This document shows positions 31,888 to 40,604 of a DNA stretch of 64,000 nt, one piece after another (the stretch's first letter is position 1; each line of letters starts with the position of its first letter). Where the stretch lies: the NCBI RefSeq assembly GCF_003986955.1, contig NZ_PIPN01000004.1:265875-329874 (forward strand), read 5' to 3'. This stretch comes from Aliidiomarina sedimenti. Its GTDB lineage: Bacteria > Pseudomonadota > Gammaproteobacteria > Enterobacterales > Alteromonadaceae. The notes under the pieces were generated by a model, which was given only the letters and a program-made list of their open reading frames with translations, ran no database searches and had not been told where the DNA came from. The position numbers were made by a program, and so were the translations under genes.

Positions 31888-32612
31888 CGATGCCACATTA
31901 GCTCGTGCTCGTGGGTAGGAAGGCCATCGAGCACGTTGCGGGCAAATTGGGGGTGATTGGTAAATATACCATCCACCCCCATTTTTTTGAGTTCCTGAAT
32001 ATCATGTGACTCGTCGACGGTGTACACGTACACCGGCAGGCCGCGTTGGTGGGCGTCGTCAACCAGAGCCTGATCTACGAAGTCGACACAGGTATGCAGT
32101 GAATAGGCCCCAAGCTCGGTGGCGAAGGCGGCGTAGTCGAGCATACAGCTGGCATTAAGGGCACCGAGGCGAACCCAGGGGCATCGCCCATGTAGCGCTT
32201 TCAACCAGTGATGGTTGAATGAAGACAGGATCAGTTGTTCAGCCGTAAAGCCAAATTCCCCGCGGGCCCGCTCCAGCAACGGGGCAAGTAAATCTAGTGG
32301 CACTTCACCTTTTAACTCAATATTAAGTAAACAGCGCCCGCCAATCGACTCGAGTACCTCCGCAAGCGTTGGTACCGGATGTTGACCAAATACTTTTAGT
32401 TTACGGATCTGGGCGGCGGTTAAATCCTGCAGGCGCCCGGGGTGCGCGGTAAGGCGCTCCAGGTACCTGTCATGAAATACGAATATTTCACCGTCGACCG
32501 CATAGATGTCTATTTCGATGCCGTCAGCTCTGCATTCCAGTGCCCTGTGCATAGCAACCAGGGTATTTTCCGGCGCCTCAGCGCTGGCACCTCGGTGCGC
32601 GATAATCAACAT
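31884..32612 (-). CDS. Glycerophosphodiester phosphodiesterase (UgpQ-like)
   Basis: The 242-residue TIM-barrel enzyme has the GDPD signature HRGASAEAPENT near residue 6, then EIDIYAVDGEIFVFHDRYLERLT with metal ligands and second catalytic His. The C-terminal VDGIFTNHP is typical. No signal peptide is present, so it is cytoplasmic, like UgpQ. It hydrolyses deacylated phospholipids to glycerol 3-phosphate and an alcohol. The start overlaps the psd stop (TGATG), indicating translational coupling with phospholipid synthesis. Confidence 0.92.
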   Translation of the reverse strand: MLIIAHRGASAEAPENTLVAMHRALECRADGIEIDIYAVDGEIFVFHDRYLERLTAHPGRLQDLTAAQIRKLKVFGQHPVPTLAEVLESIGGRCLLNIELKGEVPLDLLAPLLERARGEFGFTAEQLILSSFNHHWLKALHGRCPWVRLGALNASCMLDYAAFATELGAYSLHTCVDFVDQALVDDAHQRGLPVYVYTVDESHDIQELKKMGVDGIFTNHPQFARNVLDGLPTHEHELMWHR

Positions 32613-33481
32613 CAGCGGATCAGCTGCCCCATGACCTCGCCCATTCGCGTAACGTCATCCGCCTGCAGATTCTCTTCAAAAAACATCATCTCGTCAGGGA
32701 AGGTCAGGACAACGGTTGAGCCAAGCTTAAAACGACCCATTTCTTCGCCTTTTTTCAACGTAACGGCGTTAAACCCCTGCGCTGGATACTCCCAGCTATG
32801 AATGCGGGGGCCGGTTGGCGGTGTCACGGTGCCAGCCCATACCGTCTCAATACTGGCCACAATGGTTGCGCCTATCAGGGTCAGCGTGAACGGACCCTGA
32901 GCGGAATCGAAGAAACACACCACTCGTTCGTTGCGTGCAAATAAGCCCGGCACATTGGCCGCTGTTAACGGGTTGACTGAGAATAAGTCACCCGGCACAT
33001 AGGTCATTTTACGCAAGGTTCCGTCGAGCGGCATATGGATGCGGTGATAATCACGCGGAGCCAGATAAATCGTCGCAAACTGCCCGTTTTTATACGGGGC
33101 GGCGTCTGCTGCGTCGCCGCCGAGCAATTTAACCAGACTGTAGTCATGGTTTTTGGCCTGAATAATAGAGTCGCCGTCGATCTTACCGAGCTGCGACACT
33201 TTGCCATCAACAGGGTGCGCGAGCTCAAAGTCGTCAGCCTGCAGGGGCCGGGCCTCGGGTTTCAGCGGTCGGGTAAAAAATTCATTGAACGTGCTGTAGT
33301 CTGACGGTTCTTCATGTACGGCTTCAGACATATCGACCTGGTAATGTTTAATAAACCAGCGCATAAAAAGCTGGGTAAAAATACCAGCACGAGCGCTGGC
33401 AAATTTTCCCATCAAACGGGAAACTGCGTGCTTGGGTAGTACATACTGGGCTTTGACTTTGAATTGGTCGAGTTTGCTCAT
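32612..33481 (-). CDS. psd: Phosphatidylserine decarboxylase proenzyme
   Basis: The 289-residue proenzyme cleaves itself at LGST (Gly254-Ser255), the Ser becoming the pyruvoyl group of the alpha chain. It converts phosphatidylserine to phosphatidylethanolamine at the inner membrane. FNEFFTRPLKPEARP, HPVDGKVSQLG and YHRIHMP are conserved. It lies 7 bp after rsgA, as in E. coli, where the next gene is a mechanosensitive channel; here a phosphodiesterase follows instead. Confidence 0.96.
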   Translation of the reverse strand: MSKLDQFKVKAQYVLPKHAVSRLMGKFASARAGIFTQLFMRWFIKHYQVDMSEAVHEEPSDYSTFNEFFTRPLKPEARPLQADDFELAHPVDGKVSQLGKIDGDSIIQAKNHDYSLVKLLGGDAADAAPYKNGQFATIYLAPRDYHRIHMPLDGTLRKMTYVPGDLFSVNPLTAANVPGLFARNERVVCFFDSAQGPFTLTLIGATIVASIETVWAGTVTPPTGPRIHSWEYPAQGFNAVTLKKGEEMGRFKLGSTVVLTFPDEMMFFEENLQADDVTRMGEVMGQLIR

Positions 33482-33488
33482 AGGGGCA

Positions 33489-34508
33489 TCAGGCCTGTTC
33501 TAAAGAATCAATAATTCGATGGTAATTTTGTAATCGCTCGGCGTCCAGCTTTTGCTCGGCAACGGCCGCCTGAAGTGCGCAGCCAGGATCAGTGCGATGT
33601 TTGCAGTCGCGGAATTTACAGCCACCAATATACGGACGAAATTCACGAAAGCCCCAGGTTACGCGTTCAGGTTCGATATGCCAAAGCCCGAATTCACGAA
33701 TCCCAGGCGAGTCAATAAGTGCGGCATGATTTGGCAGCCGATGGAGCCGGGCAACGGTGGTCGTGTGCTGGCCTAACCCTGAATTATGCGAGACATCGCC
33801 GGTAACAATAGAGGCCTGCGGTAAAATAGCGTTGACTAACGACGACTTACCGACGCCTGACTGACCGACAAAGACGGAGACATTATTCGCCATTAAGTCC
33901 GTCAGCTGGTCCAGCCCATGCTGTTCTTTTGCGCTGACCACGGCGACCTGGTAACCAATGTCGCGGTACAATGCGAGCCGGTTCTGAATATATTCCTCGT
34001 TGACCTCGTCGATCAGATCCGCTTTATTCATCACTATCACCGGGCGAATGGCAATGTCTTCACAGGCCACCAGATAGCGGTCAATAATTTGAGCTGAAAA
34101 TGCCGGAAGCGGTGATGTGACAACGAATATTTGGTCAATATTGGCGGCCACCGGTTTAATTCCGTCGTAGACATCGGGTCGGGTTAACAGGCTACGACGC
34201 TCTTCAACCGCCTCGATAACACCCTGCAAACCTTGTTCGCTTTCTGCTGCGGGACGAAATGCAACGATATCACCCGTCACCAGGCTACCTGCTGTACGTC
34301 GTATATTGCAGCGCAAAATCTCACCTTGGTCGGTTTCGATATCGGCATGCTGGCCAAAACGACTAATGACAATTGCGTTTTGCATTGACCCGAGCTGATC
34401 GTTTGCCCACTCGACGCTTTGCTTTGTCTCACGTTTTGCCAACCGCTTCTGCATGTTCGAGCGGACGCGGCGTTGCTGGCCTTTACTGAGTTTGTTGTTG
34501 CGACCCAC
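33489..34508 (-). CDS. rsgA: Ribosome small-subunit biogenesis GTPase RsgA
   Basis: I choose GTG 34508, preceded by AAGGA six bases upstream; the open frame reaches 34793 but the extra part overlaps orn and lacks similarity. The 339-residue product has a basic N-terminal tail ([11 protein letters not shown]), an OB fold, a circularly permuted GTPase with NKADL before GQSGVGKSS and then DSPGIREFG, and a C-terminal zinc knuckle (CKFRDCKH with a later Cys). It matures the 30S subunit. It is divergent from orn with 97 bp between. Confidence 0.94.
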   Translation of the reverse strand: MGRNNKLSKGQQRRVRSNMQKRLAKRETKQSVEWANDQLGSMQNAIVISRFGQHADIETDQGEILRCNIRRTAGSLVTGDIVAFRPAAESEQGLQGVIEAVEERRSLLTRPDVYDGIKPVAANIDQIFVVTSPLPAFSAQIIDRYLVACEDIAIRPVIVMNKADLIDEVNEEYIQNRLALYRDIGYQVAVVSAKEQHGLDQLTDLMANNVSVFVGQSGVGKSSLVNAILPQASIVTGDVSHNSGLGQHTTTVARLHRLPNHAALIDSPGIREFGLWHIEPERVTWGFREFRPYIGGCKFRDCKHRTDPGCALQAAVAEQKLDAERLQNYHRIIDSLEQA

Positions 34509-34605
34509 TGGAATCCTTGCTTGGTTGTGCTGTTTCTTGCTTGCTATGATACAACAATTGAACTGTTCTCGCCCCTGCTTTGCAGGGCTTACCCTGGAGT
34601 TACGA

Positions 34606-35160
34606 ATGAGCGAACCTGGCCAACGCCTGATATGGATTGATTTGGAGATGACAGGCTTGGTGCCTGAACGCGATGTCATTATTGAAATTGCTACCATAGT
34701 GACCGATAAAGATTTGAATGTGCTGGCAGAGGGACCTGTTTTTGCGATTAAGCAAAGCGACCAGACGTTGGCGTCGATGGATGAGTGGAACACCCGAACT
34801 CACACCCAGTCTGGCCTGGTTAAGCGGATCAAAGAAGAAGGTGTTGGCATGGCCGAGGCCGAGCAGCAAACCATTGCCTTTTTGCAGGAACACATAGCGC
34901 AAGGGGTGTCGCCGATGTGTGGTAATAGTATCTGCCAGGACCGCCGTTTTCTGGCCCGGCAGATGCCACAATTAGAAGCGTACTTTCATTATCGTAATCT
35001 GGATGTGAGCACCTTAAAAGAGTTGGCCCGACGCTGGAAGCCTGAGGTGCTGACTAGTTTCAAGAAGCAGAATGCACACACGGCGTTGGCTGATATTCGT
35101 GAATCCATCGCAGAATTGGTGCATTATCGAGCAACTATGCTGAATTTAGAAAAAAATTGA
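34606..35160 (+). CDS. orn: Oligoribonuclease
   Basis: The start is ATG 34606, after CTGGAG; upstream in-frame codons to 34453 overlap rsgA. The 184-residue DEDDh 3'-5' exonuclease degrades two-nucleotide RNAs and pGpG, so it also closes cyclic-di-GMP turnover. Residues are visible in WIDLEMTGL (Asp and Glu), the [11 protein letters not shown] segment and HTALADI (His and Asp). A Gly tRNA follows, as downstream of orn in E. coli (glyVXY), though only one copy is here. Confidence 0.96.
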   Translation: MSEPGQRLIWIDLEMTGLVPERDVIIEIATIVTDKDLNVLAEGPVFAIKQSDQTLASMDEWNTRTHTQSGLVKRIKEEGVGMAEAEQQTIAFLQEHIAQGVSPMCGNSICQDRRFLARQMPQLEAYFHYRNLDVSTLKELARRWKPEVLTSFKKQNAHTALADIRESIAELVHYRATMLNLEKN

Positions 35161-35170
35161 AGGAAGGGGC

Positions 35171-35198
35171 TTGCAAAGCGCCTCAGGTTCAGTAAAAT
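35171..35198 (+). promoter_or_regulatory. Stable-RNA promoter for tRNA-Gly
   Basis: TTGCAA (35171-35176), a 16-bp spacer and TAAAAT (35193-35198) are followed by a GC-rich discriminator GCGCC. This is the pattern of growth-rate and ppGpp-controlled tRNA/rRNA promoters. It starts ten bases after the orn stop. Confidence 0.75.
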
Positions 35199-35243
35199 GC
35201 GCCTCGCAGTCAAGGGGTTGGCCCTCGACGCTGCACCTGATAT

Positions 35244-35319
35244 GCGAGTATAGCTCAGCTGGTAGAGCGCGACCTTGCCAAGGTCGAGGTCACGAGTTCG
35301 AACCTCGTTACTCGCTCCA
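35244..35319 (+). tRNA. tRNA-Gly (anticodon GCC)
   Basis: This is a 76-nt cloverleaf. The acceptor GCGAGTA pairs with TACTCGC, followed by T and an encoded CCA. The D-arm has AGCTCAGCTGGTAGAGC. The anticodon loop is CTTGCCAA with anticodon GCC, and the T-loop is GTTCGAA. It is a single gene between its own promoter and terminator. Confidence 0.98.
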
Positions 35320-35324
35320 AATTC

Positions 35325-35356
35325 GAAAAAAGCCGTCCGTTGGGACGGCTTTTTTG
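35325..35356 (+). terminator. Rho-independent terminator after tRNA-Gly
   Basis: An 8-bp GC-rich stem (35331-35338 with 35343-35350), loop GTTG, is extended by A:T pairs and followed by a T-run. Confidence 0.92.
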
Positions 35357-35438
35357 TTTATCTCCCCCGAAAACACGACTCCCCAAGGTCGCTAAACTGA
35401 GCGATACTTAGGCAGCCACTTTCTCGGGGAGAGAACCC

Positions 35439-35933
35439 ATGCGTCTTTCAGTAACGGCAGTATCTATTGCGCTTCTCACTTTTTGCGCCGCAAGCAGTAG
35501 CGCAGTTTACGGCCAGCAGATGAAGCGAACTACAAGCGACCGCCTTGTCGTGATCGGCCGTATTGAACCTACCTGTAGCGTTGACTTTAATACCGACCAT
35601 CCGATGGCTCGTCCCTTTGAAGCACTTCGTTATAATTCAACAGCTCCCCAGGTAGTTGCCCAGGTGACCGTACTATGCAATTTTCAACAGGAAACCGTGA
35701 ACGTAACGTACGAGTCACTTAACCGTGGTCTTCGCAACGAATTTGGCGCTGTGATTGACTATGAAAAGAGTCTCTCTGGTGTACGTGGCGGCGGTATGGC
35801 CAGTGAAGGCCCCTGGACTATTGCTCAACGAACTGGCGGGCGGCCCTACTTTTTCCGCGTATCACCTCGTAATATGGGACTCATATCAGGTCATTATTCA
35901 GACGTTATAGTGGTCTCTGTTTCCTCTCACTAG
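35439..35933 (+). CDS. Probable pilin-like subunit, paralogue of the 36888 subunit
   Basis: The 164-residue protein has a signal peptide (about residues 1-25). The mature part contains two Cys (in EPTCSVDF and VLCNFQQ), an N-terminal hydrophobic VVIGRI strand and a C-terminal strand GHYSDVIVVSVS. Order and spacing match the subunit at 36888 (VQGTIDEYCELQV, VSCNNG, then a GDYTAVMEITVS end), so the two are divergent paralogues of the spore-coat-U/Csu-like pilin type. GGGGAGAG lies before the ATG. It is separated from the other pilus genes by the regulator gene and may be a minor or alternative subunit. The family call is inferred from pattern. Confidence 0.6.
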   Translation: MRLSVTAVSIALLTFCAASSSAVYGQQMKRTTSDRLVVIGRIEPTCSVDFNTDHPMARPFEALRYNSTAPQVVAQVTVLCNFQQETVNVTYESLNRGLRNEFGAVIDYEKSLSGVRGGGMASEGPWTIAQRTGGRPYFFRVSPRNMGLISGHYSDVIVVSVSSH

Positions 35934-36060
35934 TCCTCTCGGGCTAGGCCCCATTGCTGAATCTCCGCTGCAAGGTATTAATCTTAGGCTAGCGACCTTG
36001 CTCCGTGGTGCAGCGGTGCTTAAATAGATCGGGTCAACACATAACAAGCTAGCGATTACC

Positions 36061-36732
36061 ATGACCTTTATAACGATTACCAATGATCGGACCTGGCTCA
36101 ACCAGTGGACCGCGTTACTTGCTTTAGTTAAAACCGACCGCGTTCGCCACCATAGTATCTCGTTGCGGGAGTTTTCCCGTTTACGCCTTGAGCCTGGCAG
36201 CATTATTTTTATTGATACCCAGGCGTTGGGAATGCCCAAGTACCTGCCATACAACCCTCACCCAAACATGGATCAGTGCAGTGTGGTTCTGACTAACACC
36301 ACTGATTTATCAGATACCGCGCTATTGCATTTCCTCAAGGCAGGTTTCAATGGGGTTATTCGTCTTGGCGAACGACCCGAATGCGTGCTCAAAGCTCTCG
36401 AAGCGATTAGTAAAGGACAGACTTGGTTTCCACGCCGAATTGTCGAGCAAGCGGTGCGTGATTATCAGCGTACTAACACCACGCCGGAACAGGTCGTTTA
36501 TGAGCTGGCGGCTGCCTATGAACTTAGCAAACGTGAGCAGCAGGTTTGCCTGGAACTAATTCATGGGCAAAAAAACTGTTATATCGCGAAAAAATTGTTC
36601 ATTAGTACTCATACCGTGAAATGCCATGTCACCAATCTTTATCGAAAACTGGGAATTCGTTCCCGGCATGAAATTCTTAATTTGGTCAATCGCCGGATGC
36701 AGCGGCGCGAAGACACGGCCTTAGCCAGCTAA
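36061..36732 (+). CDS. CsgD/VpsT-like LuxR-family transcription regulator
   Basis: The 223-residue protein has an N-terminal receiver-like half and a C-terminal LuxR (GerE) helix-turn-helix (about residues 155-210; LSKREQQVCLELIHG, then IAKKLFISTHTVKCH and LYRKLGIRSRHE). The receiver keeps an Asp at 52 (IIFIDTQ) but only one N-terminal acidic residue (Asp9), and the usual switch Lys is missing, so phosphorylation by a kinase is doubtful. This fits CsgD/VpsT proteins that control matrix and fimbriae. It is placed between two pilin-like genes and probably controls them. The ribosome site is weak. Confidence 0.8.
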   Translation: MTFITITNDRTWLNQWTALLALVKTDRVRHHSISLREFSRLRLEPGSIIFIDTQALGMPKYLPYNPHPNMDQCSVVLTNTTDLSDTALLHFLKAGFNGVIRLGERPECVLKALEAISKGQTWFPRRIVEQAVRDYQRTNTTPEQVVYELAAAYELSKREQQVCLELIHGQKNCYIAKKLFISTHTVKCHVTNLYRKLGIRSRHEILNLVNRRMQRREDTALAS

Positions 36733-36887
36733 GGTGTGAACCCCGCCGAATTACTACCATAAATGCCGTTAAATTAGGCTGCACGGCTGATTCTAACAGA
36801 GGCAACTCCACGAATACTTAGGGGCAGTTCGGGGCCAGTCCCTGAACATGACAAGAACCTCAACAATTGAAGACAAGGAATACAGCA

Positions 36888-37358
36888 ATGAAAAAATTAG
36901 CAACCTTACTCTCGTTAGCAGCGGCCCTGGCAACTACTGGTGCAATGGCTAACACCAGCGATATCCTGAATGTGCAAGGTACTATTGATGAGTACTGCGA
37001 ACTGCAAGTAACTCCACAAGCAGGTTTTGATTTCGATAACCAATGGCACGTTGTTGGCCAGATCGGTGTTTCATGCAACAACGGCGCAGGTAGTGCAGAT
37101 GTAACTTACGAAGCGCAAAGCAATGGTTTCGTGCACACCAACGGCGTTGACTTTATTTCTTATGAAGCCCGCAACCTGGGTTCAATCCCTTCTGGTCCTG
37201 TGACTATCCCACCAAACGGTGGTCCACACACAATTTCACAACCAGCAGGCGCAGCTCCAGCCTTTGCTAACACTGACCTTGAATACCGCGGTATTACATC
37301 AGGTGCAGAATTGGCGGGTGACTACACCGCAGTTATGGAAATCACTGTTTCTCCATAG
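36888..37358 (+). CDS. Probable major pilus subunit of the chaperone-usher locus
   Basis: The start is ATG 36888 with AAGGA eight bases upstream; a TTG at 36867 is in frame but unlikely. The 156-residue product has a signal peptide ending GAMA (about residue 21). The mature chain starts with an alternating hydrophobic strand (ILNVQGTI) that could serve as donor strand. It has two Cys and ends with a beta-strand MEITVSP. It is rich in Gly, Asn, Thr and Pro. Position before the chaperone and a following hairpin suggest it is the abundant shaft subunit. Confidence 0.72.
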   Translation: MKKLATLLSLAAALATTGAMANTSDILNVQGTIDEYCELQVTPQAGFDFDNQWHVVGQIGVSCNNGAGSADVTYEAQSNGFVHTNGVDFISYEARNLGSIPSGPVTIPPNGGPHTISQPAGAAPAFANTDLEYRGITSGAELAGDYTAVMEITVSP

Positions 37359-37383
37359 TCTGTAGCCAAGTGTTTGCTCTATC

Positions 37384-37410
37384 AGAAGCGGCCGTTAGGC
37401 CGCTTCTTCT
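37384..37410 (+). terminator. Intercistronic hairpin between pilus subunit and chaperone
   Basis: A 9-bp GC-rich perfect stem (GAAGCGGCC with GGCCGCTTC, about 37384-37405, loop GTTA) is followed by TTCTATT. It probably acts as a partial terminator or 3' stabiliser, making subunit mRNA exceed chaperone-usher mRNA. Confidence 0.7.
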
Positions 37411-37430
37411 ATTACTGGAAGAGGCATATT

Positions 37431-38195
37431 ATGAAAAAAATAATAGGAACAATGGCCTTAATTGTGTGGCTGTGTAGCTCCTTAGTGTCGGTACATGCAT
37501 ACGAACTTCATCCGATAAGTCTGACACTGGAAGAAATGGGGCGTAACTCTAGCGGTGTCTTTCGGTTGCAGAACACCACCGAACGGCCGTTGACGTTTGA
37601 AATATCGGCAGCGCGGCGTGTCCTCAAGGATGGCTATTACGATGAGCTTGAAGATGCAGACGAAGATTTTATTATTATGCCTCCTCAAGCTTATATCGAA
37701 CCAGGCGATTTTCAGGTTTTTCGGGTGCGTTACCTGGGCAATAAGGTGCTCGATCAGGCAGCAGGCTACCGCATCATTTTTTATCAATTACCTGTCGATC
37801 TGGCACCCGTCGAAGGCTCAGGGGTGCAGTTTGTGATGCACATTCATGCGCCGGTTTTTGTGGTGCCCCGAGGTACAGTCGCGGAGATTTACTCTGAAAT
37901 TGACTACACGGATTTGCACAATGAGACGCGCTTTGAAGCTGATTTCTTTGATCGGGATAATCCTTATGGGGTGATTGTCCTGACCAATCATGGGAATGGT
38001 ATGCAGGACCTCTCGCGCGGTCAATTGCAGGTTGAATTTGAGAACGGAGAGTCGCGAACATTAACCTGGCGTGAGTTTTCTCCAGCTGTTTTTGTGCGTC
38101 ATATTTTACCCGGCGGAGAAAGTCGGATTCCGGTTGAGGGGCTTCAGCTTGGCATCGAATCACGTGCGGTGTCGGCCCAGTTTATAAGTAGTTAA
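37431..38195 (+). CDS. Periplasmic pilus chaperone (PapD-like)
   Basis: The start is ATG 37431 after GGAAGAGG. The 254-residue product has a signal peptide (about residues 1-23, ending VHA) and an N-terminal immunoglobulin-like domain with FRLQNTTERPLTFEISAARR, then MPPQAYIEPGDFQVFRVRYLG, which corresponds to the chaperone strand that donates hydrophobic residues to subunits. A second domain follows. It would hold subunits in the periplasm and pass them to the usher encoded three bases downstream. Confidence 0.82.
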   Translation: MKKIIGTMALIVWLCSSLVSVHAYELHPISLTLEEMGRNSSGVFRLQNTTERPLTFEISAARRVLKDGYYDELEDADEDFIIMPPQAYIEPGDFQVFRVRYLGNKVLDQAAGYRIIFYQLPVDLAPVEGSGVQFVMHIHAPVFVVPRGTVAEIYSEIDYTDLHNETRFEADFFDRDNPYGVIVLTNHGNGMQDLSRGQLQVEFENGESRTLTWREFSPAVFVRHILPGGESRIPVEGLQLGIESRAVSAQFISS

Positions 38196-38198
38196 GCC

Positions 38199-40568
38199 AT
38201 GTTGCGCAAAGGATGGCTGCTTCTCTTACTGCTATTGGCGAGTTCGGTTGAAGCATTTACATTTGAGTTGCCGTTATTCTACGACGAGCGTGAAGTAGGG
38301 TTTGTTATCGTCGAAGTCGAAGGCAACACACTGGTTGAGGTGGAAGGTGCCAGTTTGGCGCTGGCTTTAGGCTCTGCGATTTCAACTGAATTGCAGACCA
38401 CCTTAACCGCGGCAGGCATGATTGATATGCAGCAGCTAAATGCTTTGGGTATCGAAATTGCGTATCGGCCTCGTACGATGGAGCTGGTAGCGCGATTACA
38501 GGAGTCAGCGTTTGGGTCTGATCAGATTAGCTTTGCCCAAAGTTCAGGGGCTGCTGGTCTGCCCGCACCAGTAAGTCGGTTTGCATGGCTGAATAACCTG
38601 AATGTTGCTGCTGAGCATGAATTTGAAGAAAGCAATGACCAGATAAATGTCGACTGGCTTGGTCAGTTGAACGTTGGCGGAATACGGGGTGTAAATTTAA
38701 CCTGGTCGGCGACCGCAACACATGAGAGCGTGCCCAACGAAACCAATATTTATCGTGGCCAGGTCACTGCGTTTCACGATATCCCCAATGTACCTATGCG
38801 GTTGTCGGCCGGAGACGTGTATTCGCCTGTGGTGGGTCATCTTGGAGGCGCCAGTCTGGGCGGTATTTCGGTGGCGTCATCGTATTATGAACTGCAGCCA
38901 AACCGAAGTATTTCACCTGGTACCTCGCAGCAGATCCTGGTTCGTGAACGGGCAGAACTTGAAGTCTATGTGAATGGGCGGCTACTACAACGGCTGCGTC
39001 TTGCACCTGGTCGCTATAACTTAACCGAGTTGCCACTCGCGCATGGCGCAAATGATATCGAAGTGTATCTGTACTATGCGTCGGGTGACTACGAAATACA
39101 GACGTTCAGCCAGTTTTTCAATGCAGAACTATTGCGCCCCGGATTGACCAATTTCGGCTTTTCCTATGGCTATCGGTCGGAGTTCACGCCTTTGTCCGGT
39201 ACCACCTATAGCGACGATACGCTGGCTTCGGCTTTTGTAGAGCACGGTTTATTTAGCTGGCTAACGCTGGGCGCTCATGGGCAGAGTAATGATTTTGGCG
39301 AATTGTATGGGGCCAGTACCGCCTTTGCTACGCCGATTGGTAATTTCGCTGCCCGTTACTCAATGAGTGACGTATTTGATGTCGAAGGTGAGGCGCTGAG
39401 TGTCGAATGGCAGCAGCGGGTGTGGGGGTCTCTTTCTGGCTCACCTAATTTACGTGTGGCGTGGGATCGCTTCGACCGGTTTGATAATCGGCCATGGCTG
39501 CTTGACAGCGAACTACATGGAGAGCGGTGGCTGGGGAGTTATAGCGCGTACATTGGACGCCAGTTTGAATTGCGTTTCTCCTATCAGGATGACCGCACCC
39601 GCCCGGGTGTTGAGTTAAGGGAAGAGGAAGTACGTGGCACCTACCGTTGGCGCTGGGCCCGGCTTGGTGCCGGAGTTCGTCGCAGTAGCTTTTTTGGTGA
39701 TATAGGTGACGAAGATGAATACCAGGCATTCGTTACCATTGATATTAATATTTTCCGTCCGCGCAATAACATGCGCTATAGCGCTCGCTATGACAGCTAC
39801 AACGAACAGACGCAGCTATCTGTCGGGCGAGCATCCAGTCACTCAGTCGGCGATACCTCCTATATGTTGAGTCAGCTGGAGTCGGATAGCAGTAGCACCA
39901 CCTTTGGTCGCCTGGATTACCTTAGTAACAGAGCACGCTTTGGTACATTTGGTCAGTATCGCCGAGCGCAGGGAACCGAGGCCGGATATGCGGGTGGCCA
40001 GATGAATACGGCGTTTGGATGGGCCGGGTCGCGGTTTGGTTGGGGGCGGGCTGGTGTAGGCCCATTTACGGTGGTCTCCAGACACCAGTCATTACGAGAT
40101 TCCGAGATATTGGTCAACGAAGGGCGCTCCGGGCCTGAGGCTATTAGTAAATGGGGTGGTGGTGCATTGCTGACCTCACGAGCACGTTACCGTGGCACCA
40201 CGGTTTTTGTCGATGTGCCGAATGCGCCAATCGGCTATGACTGGGGCGGCGGTCAGTATTTGGCGGAAGCCGGGGCGGTGACCGGAACCAGCGTTGTTAT
40301 CGGATCCGATGCCTTCTATTCGGTGCTGGGAGTGCTGGTTGATGAAGAAGGCGAACCTCTTTATCTGGAAGGAGGCAGTATTGAGGGCGAGGGCCTGCGA
40401 GTAGGCGTTTTCACCAATCGCAGCGGGCGCTTTATTGCTGAGGGATTACGCCCGGGTGACTATGAAATTACATTATTGCATCAACCGGACGTTCGCTATC
40501 GATTGCGGATTGAAGAAGATGGGGACAGCTTTGTGCGGATCGGAACCTTGCATCCGCAGGCACGCTGA
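38199..40568 (+). CDS. Outer-membrane pilus usher (FimD/PapC-like)
   Basis: The 789-residue protein has a signal peptide (residues about 1-19). It then has an N-terminal domain binding chaperone-subunit complexes, a long beta-barrel (about residues 150-650) with usher landmarks (VYVNGRLLQRLRLAPGRYNLTELPL, then GANDIEVYLYYASGD), and C-terminal domains including DEEGEPLYLEGG and FTNRSGRFIAEGLRPGDYEI. It is shorter than FimD (over 830), like ushers of archaic or alternate chaperone-usher clades. It threads pilus subunits across the outer membrane. Family is firm; clade uncertain. Confidence 0.88.
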   Translation: MLRKGWLLLLLLLASSVEAFTFELPLFYDEREVGFVIVEVEGNTLVEVEGASLALALGSAISTELQTTLTAAGMIDMQQLNALGIEIAYRPRTMELVARLQESAFGSDQISFAQSSGAAGLPAPVSRFAWLNNLNVAAEHEFEESNDQINVDWLGQLNVGGIRGVNLTWSATATHESVPNETNIYRGQVTAFHDIPNVPMRLSAGDVYSPVVGHLGGASLGGISVASSYYELQPNRSISPGTSQQILVRERAELEVYVNGRLLQRLRLAPGRYNLTELPLAHGANDIEVYLYYASGDYEIQTFSQFFNAELLRPGLTNFGFSYGYRSEFTPLSGTTYSDDTLASAFVEHGLFSWLTLGAHGQSNDFGELYGASTAFATPIGNFAARYSMSDVFDVEGEALSVEWQQRVWGSLSGSPNLRVAWDRFDRFDNRPWLLDSELHGERWLGSYSAYIGRQFELRFSYQDDRTRPGVELREEEVRGTYRWRWARLGAGVRRSSFFGDIGDEDEYQAFVTIDINIFRPRNNMRYSARYDSYNEQTQLSVGRASSHSVGDTSYMLSQLESDSSSTTFGRLDYLSNRARFGTFGQYRRAQGTEAGYAGGQMNTAFGWAGSRFGWGRAGVGPFTVVSRHQSLRDSEILVNEGRSGPEAISKWGGGALLTSRARYRGTTVFVDVPNAPIGYDWGGGQYLAEAGAVTGTSVVIGSDAFYSVLGVLVDEEGEPLYLEGGSIEGEGLRVGVFTNRSGRFIAEGLRPGDYEITLLHQPDVRYRLRIEEDGDSFVRIGTLHPQAR

Positions 40569-40604
40569 TTTGGATTTTAATGACATAACGAGTGGGGGAT
40601 AATT

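Noticed and set aside
33489..34793. Extended N-terminus for rsgA
   Set aside because: The extra 95 codons overlap orn and its start region; the GTG at 34508 has a good ribosome site and yields the usual length.
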